From: Bacillota bacterium LX-D
GTDB taxonomy: Bacteria; Bacillota; DUOV01; Zhaonellaceae
Length of the DNA stretch: 64,000 bases
Assembly: GCA_031628995.1 (NCBI GenBank)
Contig: JAVLUO010000005.1
Span: 1 to 64,000, forward strand
Reading direction: 5' to 3'
Shown: piece by piece, positions 1 to 11,790 of the stretch
Position numbering within the stretch: the first letter of the stretch is position 1
How the letters are laid out: each line of letters begins with the position of its first letter
The notes under the pieces: generated by a model
What the model saw: the letters and a program-made list of their open reading frames with translations, nothing else
Database searches by the model: none
Told to the model about the DNA's origin: nothing
Made by a program: the position numbers and the translations under genes

Positions 1-103
<103 letters not shown>

Positions 104-110
104 AATTTTT

Positions 111-141
111 AAGTCCAGTTACAAGAGTAGCTGGACTTTTT
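111..141 (+). terminator. Intrinsic terminator of the rRNA operon
   Basis: AAGTCCAG (111-118) pairs with CTGGACTT (131-138) and a T-run follows immediately, eight bases after the 5S rRNA. Confidence 0.9.
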
Positions 142-321
142 GAATTTAAACGTGTTAAGTTATAATTTAAAAGTTATGTGAACTGAGTCATCTTTATAGA
201 TACTGTAAATCGATTTTACTTATTTTAATGAGTTATTTAGAAAAAAAAGAAAATAATAAATTTAATTTAAGAAAATTATATGGTAAAATCTAAAGAACAA
301 AAGCTGTATAGGAGATTTATT

Positions 322-741
322 ATGAAAATAGCAGTTGTAGATGGTCAAGGTGGGGGTATTGGAAAAATTATTACAGAAAAGATTAGACAAGAATTTGGAG
401 ATTTAATTGAAATAATTGCTTTAGGTACAAATGCATTGGCAACTTCTCAGATGCTAAGGGCTGGTGCAAACGATGGTGCTTCAGGTGAAAATGCAATTGT
501 TTTAAATGTCCATAAGGTTGAAATAATTATAGGGTCAGTAGCTATTTTAGCAGCTAATTCTATGTTAGGTGAATTAACCCCTAATATAGCAAAGGCGATT
601 GGGGAGAGTAGTGCCCACAAATTATTATTACCTATAAATAGATGTAATATTGATATAGTTGGCGTAGTTGCTGAACCTTTACCTCATCAAATAGAGCAAC
701 TAATAGAGAAATTAAAGAAAATTGTATTAAATCCAAAGTAA
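322..741 (+). CDS. DUF3842 family protein
   Basis: A 139-residue protein that begins MKIAVVDGQGGGIGK, a glycine-rich N-terminal loop reminiscent of a nucleotide-binding turn at residues 6-14. It resembles the DUF3842 family of Firmicutes, whose function is unknown. I chose the ATG at 322 because AGGAG lies at 311-315; the frame is open upstream to an ATG at 280, but that start has no good ribosome site and would add 14 unconserved-looking residues. It is followed after 14 bases by nadE, so the two are probably co-transcribed. No membrane segment or signal peptide is visible. Confidence 0.8.
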   Translation: MKIAVVDGQGGGIGKIITEKIRQEFGDLIEIIALGTNALATSQMLRAGANDGASGENAIVLNVHKVEIIIGSVAILAANSMLGELTPNIAKAIGESSAHKLLLPINRCNIDIVGVVAEPLPHQIEQLIEKLKKIVLNPK

Positions 742-755
742 TATTGGAGGGTGTA

Positions 756-1481
756 ATGGATTATTTAAAAATAACTAACACAATTGTTTCTTGGATTAAG
801 GAAAAAGTTGAAAAGGCAAAAGCAGAAGGTGTTTTAGTAGGATTATCCGGCGGTATTGATTCTGCTGTGGTCATGGCCTTATGTCAAAAAGCATTTCCGA
901 ATAATTGTATAGGAATTATTATGCCATGCTATAGTAACCCGAAGGATGAAATGGATGCCAAAATTTTGGCTGAACATCTTCAGGTTCCTTACCAAATTAT
1001 TAATTTGGGAAAAGTATACGATAGTTTGTTGCAAGAAGTAACAAAAGCTGACAAATTGAAAAATGTAATGGCTTTAGCAAATATTAAACCAAGATTAAGG
1101 ATGACGACTCTCTATTACGAGGCTGCGTTGAGAAATTATTTAGTTGCTGGCACGGGGAATAAAAGTGAAATTGAAATTGGTTATTATACAAAATATGGTG
1201 ATGGAGGAGTTGATTTTGAGCCAATTGGCGAATTGGTAAAAACTCAGGTTCGTGAACTAGCAAAGTATTTGCAAATTCCTGGTGAAATTATTAATAAAGC
1301 TCCGTCAGCAGGACTTTGGACAAATCAAACTGATGAATCAGAAATGGGATTTACTTATGAAGAATTAGATAATTATATCTTAACTGGTCAAGCTGAACCT
1401 AATATAAAAGTTAAGATTGAAAATCTGAAAAAAATAAGCGAACATAAAAGACATTTGCCGCCTTGTGCTACATTAAATTAA
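756..1481 (+). CDS. nadE: NH3-dependent NAD+ synthetase
   Basis: NadE adenylates and then amidates deamido-NAD to make NAD+ in the cytoplasm. The 241-residue protein carries the N-type PP-loop SGGIDSA at residues 31-37, a GTGNKSE motif near 132-138 and YTKYGDGG near 144-151, all typical of the ammonia-dependent short form; there is no N-terminal glutaminase domain. The ATG at 756 follows TTGGAGGGTG with normal spacing; the in-frame ATG at 744 lies within the ribosome-binding region and is less likely. It sits directly behind the DUF3842 gene. Confidence 0.95.
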   Translation: MDYLKITNTIVSWIKEKVEKAKAEGVLVGLSGGIDSAVVMALCQKAFPNNCIGIIMPCYSNPKDEMDAKILAEHLQVPYQIINLGKVYDSLLQEVTKADKLKNVMALANIKPRLRMTTLYYEAALRNYLVAGTGNKSEIEIGYYTKYGDGGVDFEPIGELVKTQVRELAKYLQIPGEIINKAPSAGLWTNQTDESEMGFTYEELDNYILTGQAEPNIKVKIENLKKISEHKRHLPPCATLN

Positions 1482-1558
1482 AAATAAAATCTCAATATGG
1501 CAAATAACATAAAGATATGCTTAAATGGCAGAGGATTTAATATGGGAAGGGTGTTATT

Positions 1559-2311
1559 ATGTCTGGACATTCAAAATGGGCAAATATTAAACATAAAAAA
1601 GCTAAAATGGACGAAAAAAAGGGCAAGATATTTACAAAGATTGGCCGTGAAATTATTGTTGCAGTTAAGCACGGTGGGTCTGACCCTAATACAAATTTAC
1701 TGTTGAAGAATATTATTCAAAAGGCTAAAGAAAATAACATGCCAAACGATAATATTCAGAGAGTTATCCAAAAGGCCTCTGGAAACTTGGACGGACAAAA
1801 TTATGAAGAATTAGTTTATGAGGGATATGGTCCAGCCGGAACAGCTATTTTGTTAGATATTATGACGGATAATCGTAATCGAACGGCTGGTGAAATTAGA
1901 CATATATTTTCGAAAAACGGGGGCAGCTTAGGTGAAACTGGCTGTGTAGCCTGGATGTTTGAAGCTAAAGGTTTATTTGTTGTTGATATTACTCAATTTG
2001 CTAAAGATGAAGACGAACTTATGTTATTGGCAATTGAAGCCGGAGCTGAAGATGTCACTGTTGAGGGGGAAGAAATGCTGATATACACTGCTAAAGTGGA
2101 CTTTGATATGGTAAAGGATAACATGCTAAGCTTCGGCATAACTTTTAGTTCAGCAGAAATTACAAAAATACCCAAGAATTCAGTTGTTATTAGTGATTTG
2201 GAACAAGCACAAAAAATCATAAAATTAATAGATTTACTTGAGGATAATGATGATGTGCAGGCAGTATATTCAAATTTTGAAATAGATGATTCTATAGCTG
2301 ACCAAATATAA
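1559..2311 (+). CDS. YebC/PmpR family regulator (TACO1-like)
   Basis: A 250-residue protein beginning [14 protein letters not shown], the invariant N-terminus of the YebC/PmpR family. Family members are described as DNA-binding regulators, and more recently as ribosome-associated factors that relieve stalling; the sequence alone does not say which applies here. Length is normal for the family. GGAAGGGTG precedes the ATG at 1559. It heads a DNA-repair cluster, the usual place of yebC next to ruvC in many bacteria. Confidence 0.95.
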   Translation: MSGHSKWANIKHKKAKMDEKKGKIFTKIGREIIVAVKHGGSDPNTNLLLKNIIQKAKENNMPNDNIQRVIQKASGNLDGQNYEELVYEGYGPAGTAILLDIMTDNRNRTAGEIRHIFSKNGGSLGETGCVAWMFEAKGLFVVDITQFAKDEDELMLLAIEAGAEDVTVEGEEMLIYTAKVDFDMVKDNMLSFGITFSSAEITKIPKNSVVISDLEQAQKIIKLIDLLEDNDDVQAVYSNFEIDDSIADQI

Positions 2312-2384
2312 AAGAATAATAAGTATATAATCTCTCTTTTTTGGAAATATTAGACAATTAGAAGTAAATGGAGGGATTATATAT

Positions 2385-2945
2385 ATGAAATTAAAAAAAT
2401 ATAAGCAATTATATGTTTTTTTGGGGTTGGTATTTTTTACTAGTTTTTTACTCGTTTATTTGATTACTTCAGTTTTTCAAGGACTTGATTTGAAAAGACA
2501 AAAGTCTACTCAGGCGAAAGCTGAGGCCAATAACCTAATTGCTGAAGTTGAAGTTTTTAAAAATTATTTGCTATGTAATCATGTCGTTAAAGAAAATGAA
2601 TTTCCATTAAGAATTGATGATGCTAACATGGCTCTTTTAAGCAAGCAATATCCAGTTAAACAAGGATGGAAAATAAATGTTGAAAAAAGTAACAAAATAA
2701 ATATTACACAGGATTTAAAAAAACTTTGCCCGGAAGATGAGGAAAAAAGGTATTTGGCCGTACATAATAATTATTTAGCAATTTATAAGGGCCCTATGGG
2801 CTATGGAACCCTAGAAAAAATCACAGAAATTAAAGTTACTACTTTGCCAAAAGAATGGCAGGAAAAAGCTTACAGAGGTGAGCTTGTGTTTGCAAATGAA
2901 GCTGAGTTATTAGAAGCATTAGATAGCTTAGACGAATATGAATAA
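2385..2945 (+). CDS. BofC C-terminal-domain protein, membrane anchored
   Basis: A 186-residue protein with one N-terminal membrane segment (about residues 9-31) and an extracytoplasmic region of about 155 residues. The C-terminal part ([18 protein letters not shown]... [18 protein letters not shown]) resembles the BofC C-terminal domain. In Bacillus, BofC works in the intermembrane space of the sporangium to restrain SpoIVB signalling before sigma-K activation. Its position between yebC and ruvC is common in Clostridia. The N-terminal domain is short and not recognisable. GGAGGG precedes the ATG. Confidence 0.75.
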   Translation: MKLKKYKQLYVFLGLVFFTSFLLVYLITSVFQGLDLKRQKSTQAKAEANNLIAEVEVFKNYLLCNHVVKENEFPLRIDDANMALLSKQYPVKQGWKINVEKSNKINITQDLKKLCPEDEEKRYLAVHNNYLAIYKGPMGYGTLEKITEIKVTTLPKEWQEKAYRGELVFANEAELLEALDSLDEYE

Positions 2946-3066
2946 GCTGTGGCCACAGTTGGTTACAGCTTTTTATTATGCTAGTTACGACATTAAAAGG
3001 TTATGCCTAAAAGCAGGTATCCTGTTTAATGCGTCGAATAGGTTTGACGAAAGGGGCTGCTATATT

Positions 3067-3573
3067 ATGTTGATTATAGGTATTGATCCAGGAACAGCCA
3101 TAATAGGTTTCGGAATAATTGAATTAACTGGTAACCATTTTGAAGTTGTGCATTATGGCAGTATTCAAACTAGTAAAAAGGAATCTTTAGCAAATAGACT
3201 GCAAAAATTGTATGTTGATTTAGAGAAACTAATTATAGAGTATAAACCTGATCATCTAGCTGTAGAAGAACTTTTTTTTAATAAAAATAGCAAAACAGTA
3301 CTTGCTGTTGGACAGGCAAGAGGCGTGGTATTATTGGCAGGAGCAAATTATGGTTTAACAATTGGTGAGTATACTCCGTTGCAAGTGAAGCAGTCAGTTG
3401 TGGGTTATGGAAGAGCGGAAAAGAGGCAAGTGCAGGAAATGGTGCGGGTAGTATTAAATTTGCCTAATATTCCTAAACCAGACGATGTAGCTGATGCACT
3501 TGCAGTAGCTATTTGTCATGGACATTCTTTTAAAATACAAAAGCTATTGCGGGAAAAAGGTGAAATAAATTGA
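3067..3573 (+). CDS. ruvC: Crossover junction endodeoxyribonuclease RuvC
   Basis: RuvC cleaves Holliday junctions symmetrically within the RuvABC resolvasome. The 168-residue product shows the RNase H-fold acidic residues: D7 in IGIDPG, E67 or E68 in AVEELFF, and D140/D143 in [11 protein letters not shown] chose the ATG at 3067, preceded by AAAGGGG, because family proteins start directly at IIGIDPG; the frame is open back to 2938 but that would add 43 residues without similarity. The start of ruvA overlaps its stop by 4 bases. Confidence 0.97.
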   Translation: MLIIGIDPGTAIIGFGIIELTGNHFEVVHYGSIQTSKKESLANRLQKLYVDLEKLIIEYKPDHLAVEELFFNKNSKTVLAVGQARGVVLLAGANYGLTIGEYTPLQVKQSVVGYGRAEKRQVQEMVRVVLNLPNIPKPDDVADALAVAICHGHSFKIQKLLREKGEIN

Positions 3574-4178
3574 TTGCTTTTGTAATTGGAGAAATTTACG
3601 CTGTTCAGCAAGATATAGTTTATGTTAATGTTAATGGTATTGGCTACAAAATATTTATCCCTGCTAATGCGCTGTCAAAGCTTCCTCCGCTCGGAGAAAA
3701 AGTTTTTTTGCACACTGTATTTTACTTACGTGAAGATCAAGTGCAACTTTATGGCTTTTTAGATGTAGAGGATAAAGAATTATTTCAAATACTTATCGAG
3801 GTTAGCGGAATAGGTCCAAAGCTGGCTTTAGGTATTTTGTCGGCTACTTCTAGAATTGACTTAGTCAACGCTATATTAAATGAAAAAATCAGTGTTCTAA
3901 CTTCATTACCAGGAGTAGGTAAAAAAACTGCACAAAGATTAATATACGAACTAAAAGATAAGTTAGAAAAACTTAATCTAAATGGCAGTCTATTATGTAC
4001 AAATATTGAACCAGGGATAGGCGGCGGCGAATATGAAGAAGCATTGGAAGCTTTGGTAAGTCTGGGTTACAACCGCAAGGAAATTGAACAAATTCTTTAT
4101 AAAGTATACAATGAATTAGAAAAAAGATCTTCTAGTGAAGAATTAATTAAAATAGTTTTAAAGAAAATGAGCAAGTAA
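3570..4178 (+). CDS. ruvA: Holliday junction branch-migration protein RuvA
   Basis: RuvA binds four-way junctions and loads the RuvB motor. The 202-residue protein has the N-terminal OB-fold, two helix-hairpin-helix motifs (SGIGPKLA at 79-86, LPGVGKKTA at 113-121) and a C-terminal domain III that contacts RuvB. The start is a TTG at 3570 overlapping the ruvC stop (translational coupling). Length is normal. Confidence 0.97.
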   Translation: MIAFVIGEIYAVQQDIVYVNVNGIGYKIFIPANALSKLPPLGEKVFLHTVFYLREDQVQLYGFLDVEDKELFQILIEVSGIGPKLALGILSATSRIDLVNAILNEKISVLTSLPGVGKKTAQRLIYELKDKLEKLNLNGSLLCTNIEPGIGGGEYEEALEALVSLGYNRKEIEQILYKVYNELEKRSSSEELIKIVLKKMSK

Positions 4179-4192
4179 TAAGGGTGTTTGAA

Positions 4193-5197
4193 ATGGATGA
4201 AGAAAGATTGTTATCAAGTAGCATTAGAGTCGAGGATTGTGAGATCGAGGGTAGTTTACGGCCACATACACTTAAAGAGTATATTGGACAGTCTAAAATT
4301 AAAGAGAATTTAATGGTTTTTATCGAAGCAGCTAAACAACGACATGAAGCGTTAGACCATATATTGCTATATGGTCCTCCTGGCTTAGGGAAAACGACAT
4401 TGGCCGGTATTATCGCTGCTGAATTAGGCGTACAAATCAGGATTACATCGGGCCCAGCCATTGAAAGAGCCGGGGATTTGGCAGCTATTTTGACTAATTT
4501 ACAGCAAAATGATGTATTGTTCATTGATGAAATTCATAGATTAAATAGAAGTGTTGAAGAAGTACTATACCCTGCTATGGAAGATTTTGCTTTAGATATT
4601 TTAATTGGTAAGGGACCTAGCGCTCGTTCTATTCGTTTAGATTTACCTAAGTTTACATTAATTGGTGCAACTACTAGGGCAGGTTTGCTGACTTCGCCCT
4701 TGAGGGATAGGTTCGGAGTCATAAGCAGATTAGAGTATTATCAAAATAGTGAGTTGCTAAAGATCGTGCAGAGAACAGCTGGTATTTTACGTGTGCCCAT
4801 TGCTGAAGATGGAGCCAGGGAAATTGCTTCAAGATCAAGGGGAACCCCCCGAATTGCTAATCGTTTACTTAAACGAGTTAGGGATTTTGCACAGGTAAAA
4901 GGACAAGGAATAATAGATTTAGATATAGCGGAAAGTGCCCTAAACTTACTGGAGGTTGATTCTCTCGGCTTGGATGGTACAGACCGAAAAATGCTTTTAG
5001 CTCTCATCCAAAAATTTGGTGGCGGACCTGTTGGTATCGAAACCTTGGCTGCAGCAATCGGCGAGGAACCAGGAACTATTGAGGATGTCTATGAACCGTA
5101 CTTACTTCAGATAGGTTTTTTAAATCGAACACCTAGAGGACGAATAGCCACAGAGTTTGCCTATAAGCATTTTGGGATACAATACCATTCAGAGTAA
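4193..5197 (+). CDS. ruvB: Holliday junction branch-migration ATPase RuvB
   Basis: RuvB is the hexameric AAA+ motor that drives branch migration. The 334-residue protein has Walker A GPPGLGKT at 61-68, Walker B/DEIH at 112-115, sensor 1 GATTRAG and the C-terminal winged-helix domain. AAGGG at 4180-4184 sits eight bases before the ATG at 4193; the GTG at 4184 overlaps this ribosome site, so 4193 is preferred. Third gene of the ruvCAB cluster. Confidence 0.97.
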   Translation: MDEERLLSSSIRVEDCEIEGSLRPHTLKEYIGQSKIKENLMVFIEAAKQRHEALDHILLYGPPGLGKTTLAGIIAAELGVQIRITSGPAIERAGDLAAILTNLQQNDVLFIDEIHRLNRSVEEVLYPAMEDFALDILIGKGPSARSIRLDLPKFTLIGATTRAGLLTSPLRDRFGVISRLEYYQNSELLKIVQRTAGILRVPIAEDGAREIASRSRGTPRIANRLLKRVRDFAQVKGQGIIDLDIAESALNLLEVDSLGLDGTDRKMLLALIQKFGGGPVGIETLAAAIGEEPGTIEDVYEPYLLQIGFLNRTPRGRIATEFAYKHFGIQYHSE

Positions 5198-5228
5198 CAG
5201 TTTCTACTAAGCAAAAAAGGGTGATAGT

Positions 5229-5450
5229 ATGGATTTTGGTGGTATGGGAAAAACAATAATTATTATGGGAGTGGTTTTAGTTTTTATTGGCCTTTTGCTA
5301 ATTGGAGCAGGGAAAATTCCTTTTTTGGGAAAACTACCTGGAGATTTTTTCTGGCATAAAGGTAGTTATACTTTTTATTTTCCTTTAGCTACTTCAATTC
5401 TAATCAGCCTTTTACTAACTATTCTGTTGAACATATTTTTTAGAAAATGA
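5229..5450 (+). CDS. DUF2905 family small membrane protein
   Basis: A 73-residue protein with two hydrophobic segments (about 8-28 and 50-70) separated by GKIPFLGKLPGDFFW, the hallmark of DUF2905. Function is unknown; the family is commonly found next to ruvB in Firmicutes, as here. AAAAAGGGTG precedes the ATG. Confidence 0.85.
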   Translation: MDFGGMGKTIIIMGVVLVFIGLLLIGAGKIPFLGKLPGDFFWHKGSYTFYFPLATSILISLLLTILLNIFFRK

Positions 5451-5538
5451 TCATAAAATGGGCCAGCCCTGCCGAGCAGGATTTTATCTTTAAAATGTCG
5501 AAATTAGATTAAGTTTTGCAAAAAAGAGGGTGTAGCTT

Positions 5539-6954
5539 TTGAAAAGAATATCTTTATTAGTTAGTTTTAGCTTTTTATTTGTTTTCTTATTAATTAACTG
5601 TGCTTTCGCCGAGGAAGGTACGAAAATTAAAGTAGGGCTGGCAAGTAGTTTAAATCAAGCCGAATTTAAAGTGGTAGAGGGAAATTACCAACTGATTGAT
5701 GTAGCTACAGGGTTGGTCATTGCTCGCCCTAATGCCGGTGAAAAGTGGGTGGTTTCCAAAGAAGGACTTGGGCTTAAGGTTTTGAAAGATAATGTAGCTT
5801 TCGAAATGCCTTATCAGGGCCCTCTTTTATTAAATCCTGAGAATACTAAACAAAAAAATGTTTTTTTATTTAAAAAAGTGCAATATAGTGATCAATTATT
5901 TTTACAAAGCGAAGATAAAGGTATTTTAGCCGTAAATATACTTGACATTGAGAAGTATTTATATGGAGTTGTAGGAATGGAAATAGGGAATTCAGCTCCT
6001 TTAGAAGCCTTAAAAGCCCAGGCAGTTGTATCTCGGACTTATGCCTTAGCACAGAAGGGAAAAAGTACGAGGTACGATGTAGGTATTGATACTGCTACAC
6101 AGGTTTACGGTGGATATAGTGCCCAAAGCGGGTCAGGATGGAGTAGGGTAAAAGAAGCCGTTGACGATACAAAAGGTTTAGTGATTTACTACAATTCAAG
6201 TATAATAAAAGCTTTTTTTCACGCCAATTCCGGTGGCTATACGGAAAATTGTGAAAATGTTTTTGTGGAAAATTTGCCTTATTTAAAAGGCGTGCCAGCC
6301 CCTGAGGATGAGTATGCTTTGAGTTATGCGCATCAATCAAACGGTTGGCCTGCTAGTACTTATAAGTGGGAAAAAACAATTTCAAGAACTGATCTAAAAA
6401 AACAAGTCGATGCTTGGAATAATAAATCCTCAAATAAAATAAATGTTGGAGAAATAATTGATTTTACGCTTTCGCGAACACAACAAAATAGTACAGCCAA
6501 AACAGTATCTAATAGGGTAACGCAATTTGACTTTGTTGGAACAAATGGCACTAAATCATTTTATAAAGATAGTATTCGCAGCGTTTTAGGTCTTAAAAGC
6601 ACTTTGTTTGATTTGCAGCTTGATTCTACTATTACAGTTCTTGATGGTAATGGTAAAAAGAAAACATATAATTACGCAAACAACTTACAAACTGTTAGTG
6701 CTAATGGTACTACTGCATTTATTAACGAAGCAGAAAATTATTATTGGGTTCAAGGTAGCCAAGCTCAGAAAAATATTCCAAAAGTTTTCCAAACAGTAGT
6801 TATTAATGGTAAAGGTTATGGGCACGGTCTAGGAATGAGCCAATGGGGAGCTTGGGGTCTAGCAAGTCAAGGGTATAATTATATTTCTATCATAAAACAC
6901 TATTATAACCAGGATAAAAATGACGGACATTTGACCATTGCTCAGTATCGTTAA
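5539..6954 (+). CDS. SpoIID/LytB domain protein (secreted)
   Basis: A 471-residue protein with an N-terminal signal peptide (about residues 1-24, cleavage near CAFA/EE). The SpoIID domain follows: [11 protein letters not shown], then [18 protein letters not shown], and near the C-terminus [17 protein letters not shown]. SpoIID of Bacillus is a peptidoglycan lytic transglycosylase in forespore engulfment; LytB-type paralogues modify vegetative autolysis. Location between ruvB and queA is common in Clostridia, so this is probably a paralogue rather than the spoIID of the spoIIQ-linked locus. TTG start with AGAGGGTG upstream. Confidence 0.88.
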   Translation: MKRISLLVSFSFLFVFLLINCAFAEEGTKIKVGLASSLNQAEFKVVEGNYQLIDVATGLVIARPNAGEKWVVSKEGLGLKVLKDNVAFEMPYQGPLLLNPENTKQKNVFLFKKVQYSDQLFLQSEDKGILAVNILDIEKYLYGVVGMEIGNSAPLEALKAQAVVSRTYALAQKGKSTRYDVGIDTATQVYGGYSAQSGSGWSRVKEAVDDTKGLVIYYNSSIIKAFFHANSGGYTENCENVFVENLPYLKGVPAPEDEYALSYAHQSNGWPASTYKWEKTISRTDLKKQVDAWNNKSSNKINVGEIIDFTLSRTQQNSTAKTVSNRVTQFDFVGTNGTKSFYKDSIRSVLGLKSTLFDLQLDSTITVLDGNGKKKTYNYANNLQTVSANGTTAFINEAENYYWVQGSQAQKNIPKVFQTVVINGKGYGHGLGMSQWGAWGLASQGYNYISIIKHYYNQDKNDGHLTIAQYR

Positions 6955-6965
6955 GGAGATTTGTG

Positions 6966-7994
6966 ATGAGAGTAGAAGATTTTGACTACCAATTGCCGCA
7001 AGAATTGATTGCACAGATTCCTGCTGAACCAAGAGATTCATCTAGGTTAATGATTATCAGCAAAAAGGATGCTGCAATAGAACACAGTAACTTTAAAAAT
7101 GTCTTAGACTATTTAAACCCAGGCGATGTCTTGGTATTGAACAATACCAAGGTTTTACCAGCAAGATTATTTGGAGAAAAAATGAATACTGGAGCGCGTA
7201 TCGAAATTGTACTATTAAAGCGTTTGAATTATACGCAATGGGAAGTCCTAGCTAAGCCAGGGAAAAGGATAAAGCCTGGGGCAATTATAAATTTTGGCAA
7301 TGGTGCTTTAGAAGCAAAAGTTGTGCAAGAAACTGAAGCTGGAGGGAAAATTTTAGACTTTAGATTTCAAGGTATATTTGAGGAAATTTTACAGCGTTTA
7401 GGGAAAATGCCACTGCCCCCTTATATTAAAGCAGAGTTGTCTGATCAAGAGCGATACCAAACAGTTTATGCTGAACACGATGGGTCAGCAGCAGCTCCCA
7501 CAGCAGGACTACACTTTACTGAAGATTTGTTAAAACAAATTGCAAGAAAAGGTGTAAAAATTTGTTACATTACTTTACATGTAGGGTTAGGAACTTTTAG
7601 ACCTGTACAAGTAGATATAATTGAAAATCATAAAATGCATGCCGAATATTACGAGATAACTCAAGACACTGCACAAATCCTAGATAAAGCCTTAAAGGAA
7701 GATCAAAGAATTATAGCAGTGGGAACAACTTCGGTACGTACTTTAGAAACAGTGGCTTCTAAATTTGGTAGAATAGTGCCAACTAGTGGCTGGACTGATA
7801 TCTTTATATATCCAGGTTATGAGTTTAAAGTTGTCCAAGGTTTATTGACGAATTTTCATTTGCCAAAGTCAACTTTAATTATGTTAGTAAGTGCGTTGCT
7901 TGGTACTGACTTAACATTGCATGCCTACAAGGTTGCTGTGCAGGAGAAATACAGATTTTTTAGTTTTGGTGATGCTATGCTTATATTGCCATAA
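6966..7994 (+). CDS. queA: S-adenosylmethionine:tRNA ribosyltransferase-isomerase QueA
   Basis: QueA transfers and isomerises the ribose of SAM onto preQ1 in tRNA, making epoxyqueuosine. The 342-residue protein starts [17 protein letters not shown] and contains [32 protein letters not shown] and the C-terminal [17 protein letters not shown], all standard. AAGGAG at 6953-6958 selects the ATG at 6966 over the GTG at 6963. It pairs functionally with tgt just downstream. Confidence 0.97.
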   Translation: MRVEDFDYQLPQELIAQIPAEPRDSSRLMIISKKDAAIEHSNFKNVLDYLNPGDVLVLNNTKVLPARLFGEKMNTGARIEIVLLKRLNYTQWEVLAKPGKRIKPGAIINFGNGALEAKVVQETEAGGKILDFRFQGIFEEILQRLGKMPLPPYIKAELSDQERYQTVYAEHDGSAAAPTAGLHFTEDLLKQIARKGVKICYITLHVGLGTFRPVQVDIIENHKMHAEYYEITQDTAQILDKALKEDQRIIAVGTTSVRTLETVASKFGRIVPTSGWTDIFIYPGYEFKVVQGLLTNFHLPKSTLIMLVSALLGTDLTLHAYKVAVQEKYRFFSFGDAMLILP

Positions 7995-8018
7995 ATATTT
8001 TTGGCAAATTAGGAGTGA

Positions 8019-9134
<1,116 letters not shown>

Positions 9135-9201
9135 AAAGGGTTTTACAGGAAATGTGTAGAATAGGCATTCAACAATACTATATGAAAGGCGAGTGGAACA
9201 T

Positions 9202-9471
9202 ATGCAACAATATACGACTCTAATTATTTATGTTGTTTTTATTTTTGGTTTATTTTATTTTTTAATGTACAAGCCTCAGCAAAAACAAAAAAAGGCGCGT
9301 CAAGAGTTAATGCAAAATCTAAAGGTAAACGCACACGTTGTAACAATTGGTGGATTGCATGGCAAAATTATGAAAATAAAAGATAGAAGTGTTATTCTAA
9401 GGATAGCTGATAAAGTTGAAGTCGAATTTGAAAAATCAGCTATTTCCTATATTGCAGGCAAAGAAAGCTAA
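9202..9471 (+). CDS. yajC: Preprotein translocase subunit YajC
   Basis: A small single-pass membrane protein (89 residues) that associates with SecDF. A membrane segment covers about residues 7-25 and is followed by the family signature YKPQQKQKK and a basic cytoplasmic domain. The GTG at 9193 is an alternative start three codons upstream; AAGGCGAG suits either. A terminator follows, so yajC ends its own transcript. Confidence 0.93.
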   Translation: MQQYTTLIIYVVFIFGLFYFLMYKPQQKQKKARQELMQNLKVNAHVVTIGGLHGKIMKIKDRSVILRIADKVEVEFEKSAISYIAGKES

Positions 9472-9495
9472 AGCTCGCCATTGCGAGCTTTTTTT
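9471..9495 (+). terminator. Intrinsic terminator after yajC
   Basis: AAGCTCGC (9471-9478) pairs with GCGAGCTT (9483-9490), with a four-base loop and a run of T. Confidence 0.92.
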
Positions 9496-9525
9496 ATGGC
9501 ACAAAATTATGAAAATTGTTGTTAA

Positions 9526-9554
9526 TTGCAATTTAAAATAAAGAGGTTTATAAT
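9526..9554 (+). promoter_or_regulatory. Probable sigma-A promoter of secDF
   Basis: TTGTTG at 9526-9531 and TATAAT at 9549-9554 are separated by 17 bases. They lie between the yajC terminator and secD, which therefore needs its own promoter. Confidence 0.55.
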
Positions 9555-9592
9555 TTATTAGTATGTATGTAGTAAATAAAGGAGGAGAAAAA

Positions 9593-10840
9593 ATGAGATG
9601 GGGGAACATATTTAAACTGCTTCTAGTACTCGTAATTATTATTGCTGGAAGCATTTTGGCTTTTAACCCACTGCTTAAAAAGATAGATTTAGGTCTAGAT
9701 TTGCAGGGTGGGGTTCATGTGTTAATGGAGGCCCAAGAAACGGCTGCACATAAGGTTACTGATGATGATATGAAGCAACTGGAATCAGTTATGAGGCAGC
9801 GTGTAGATGAGCTAGGTGTTAGCGAACCTATTATTCAAAGAATAGGCGGCAAAAGGTTAGCAGTTGAATTGGCAGGAATTAAAAATCCTGAAGAAGCAGT
9901 TGAAATTATTGGAAAAACAGCTTTGCTAGAATTTAAGACTGCAGACGGTAAAACTGTTCTAACTGGTAAAGATTTAAAAGATGCCAAAGCTACTATGGAT
10001 AATACTTCTGGGGAACCAGAAATAGGGCTACAATTTAACGACGCGGGAGCTAAAACTTTTGCCAATATTACTGGGCAATTAGCAAGTTTTCCACAGGGTG
10101 ATCCCCAAAGAAGAATTGCTATTTACCTGGATAATGAGTTACTTACTGCCCCCGAAGTTTCCGGACCAATTCCCAATGGGCAAGCAAGAATTACAGGTGG
10201 GTTCAAATCATATGATGATGCAGCTAATACTGCGGCATTGTTAAGAGGAGGTTCATTGCCTGTAAGTACTAAAATTATTGAAAAAAGAACTGTTGGACCA
10301 ACTTTAGGTTTGGATTCTTTAGAAAAAAGTAAACAAGCTGTTATAATTGGCCTACTTGCCGTAGCTATTTTTATGCTGGTAGTATATAGGCTTCCTGGTA
10401 TAATCGCTGATATTTCTTTACTGGTATTTATTATATTAATACTTTGTGGCTTAATTAGTGTCAAGGCTGTTTTGACGTTACCTGGTATTGCAGCACTCCT
10501 TCTAACAGTTGGTATGGCCGCCGATGCAAACATAATTATTTATGAAAGAATCAAAGACGAATTGCGTAATGGTAAAACTACTAGAGCTGCCGTAGAAGCA
10601 GGTTTTAAAAGAGCTTTTGGGACAATTTTTGACTCCAATTTAACTACAATTATTACTGCGGTAGTGCTTTTTTACCTAGGCATAGGATCAGTGAGAGGAT
10701 TTGCTTTGAACCTAATTATTGGTATTTTACTTAATATGTTTACGGCTCTTACGTTGACCAGGTTCCTCTTAAGATTATTTATTAAAATTCCTGGCTTAAA
10801 TAATAAGAAACTATATGGAGTAAGGGGGGGAGCCAAGTGA
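9593..10840 (+). CDS. secD: Protein translocase subunit SecD
   Basis: SecD is the RND-type partner of SecYEG that uses the ion gradient to pull proteins across the membrane. The 415-residue protein starts with one membrane segment, then LKKIDLGLDLQGGVHVLME (the D1 signature), the periplasmic P1 domain, and a C-terminal bundle with GMAADANIIIYERIKDEL and VRGFALNLIIGI. GGAGGAG precedes the ATG at 9593. Overlaps secF by 4 bases. Confidence 0.97.
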   Translation: MRWGNIFKLLLVLVIIIAGSILAFNPLLKKIDLGLDLQGGVHVLMEAQETAAHKVTDDDMKQLESVMRQRVDELGVSEPIIQRIGGKRLAVELAGIKNPEEAVEIIGKTALLEFKTADGKTVLTGKDLKDAKATMDNTSGEPEIGLQFNDAGAKTFANITGQLASFPQGDPQRRIAIYLDNELLTAPEVSGPIPNGQARITGGFKSYDDAANTAALLRGGSLPVSTKIIEKRTVGPTLGLDSLEKSKQAVIIGLLAVAIFMLVVYRLPGIIADISLLVFIILILCGLISVKAVLTLPGIAALLLTVGMAADANIIIYERIKDELRNGKTTRAAVEAGFKRAFGTIFDSNLTTIITAVVLFYLGIGSVRGFALNLIIGILLNMFTALTLTRFLLRLFIKIPGLNNKKLYGVRGGAK

Positions 10841-11718
10841 AATTTGATTTTATTCGTAGAAGAAAGATTTGGTATATAATATCTTTATTAATTATTATTC
10901 CTGGGATCATTTCCTTTTTTACTAGAGGTTTAAACTTGGGAATTGACTTCAAGGGTGGCAATATTCTTGATGTTCATTTTACTCAAAACGTCACTATTGC
11001 TCAGTTGCGTTCAACTTTAGATGAATTAAAAATAGAAGGTTTGCCGCAAGAAGCTGGAAAAAATAATTTTATCATCCGTACTAGTGAATTGTCTGAAGAA
11101 CAAAACAAATCTTTGATTAAGAATTTATCTGATAAACTTGGGGAAATGAAGGTTAATAGAAACGAAAAAGTCAGTGGTACAGTAGGAAAGGAACTGACTC
11201 AAAAAGCTATTTACTCTATAATTATCGCTTCAATTTTAATGGTTGTTTATATTACCTTTAGGTTTGAATTTTACTTTGGTCTTGCTGCTGTACTTGCGCT
11301 CATTCACGATGTGTTAGTAGTTGTAGGTGTTTTCTCTTTATTTCAAATTGAAGTCGATGGTACATTTGTTGCCGCTTTATTAACTATTATTGGTTATTCA
11401 ATTAATGATACCATTGTTATTTTTGATAGAATTAGAGAAAATTTACGTTTTTATAAAAAAGAATCAAACATTGACGTTGCCAACATGAGTATAAACCAAA
11501 CACTCTTTCGCTCTATTTCAACTGTCTTAACTGTTATAATGTGTTTGGTAGCAATTCTTGTGTTCGGCGGTGAAACAACCCGGATCTTTGCTCTAGCTAT
11601 GCTAATAGGAACGATTACTGGATGTTATTCATCTATATTTAATGCAAGTCCATTATGGATTGATTTTAAAAGCTTATCCCAAAAAAAACATAAAAATCCA
11701 GTGGCAGCCAATAAATAA
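10837..11718 (+). CDS. secF: Protein translocase subunit SecF
   Basis: The second half of the SecDF complex: 293 residues, an N-terminal membrane segment, LNLGIDFKGGNILDVHF, then five membrane segments with IGYSINDTIVIFDRIREN and a typical C-terminal ETTRIFALAMLIGTITG. GTG start overlapping the secD stop, with GGGGGGAG upstream. Confidence 0.97.
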   Translation: MKFDFIRRRKIWYIISLLIIIPGIISFFTRGLNLGIDFKGGNILDVHFTQNVTIAQLRSTLDELKIEGLPQEAGKNNFIIRTSELSEEQNKSLIKNLSDKLGEMKVNRNEKVSGTVGKELTQKAIYSIIIASILMVVYITFRFEFYFGLAAVLALIHDVLVVVGVFSLFQIEVDGTFVAALLTIIGYSINDTIVIFDRIRENLRFYKKESNIDVANMSINQTLFRSISTVLTVIMCLVAILVFGGETTRIFALAMLIGTITGCYSSIFNASPLWIDFKSLSQKKHKNPVAANK

Positions 11719-11745
11719 GCCAAAAATAAAGCTAGTTTTGTGCAT

Positions 11746-11787
11746 AGCAGCTATTACTTTAACACATAAGGTAATAGCTGCTTTCTT
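11746..11787 (+). terminator. Intrinsic terminator after secF
   Basis: AGCAGCTATTAC (11746-11757) and GTAATAGCTGCT (11771-11782) form a perfect 12-bp stem followed by TTCTT. The T-run is short, so efficiency is uncertain. Confidence 0.65.
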
Positions 11788-11790
11788 AAT

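Noticed and set aside
1497-1706. 69-codon frame before and overlapping yebC
   Set aside because: Out of frame with yebC, no ribosome site, and its second half is just yebC in another frame.
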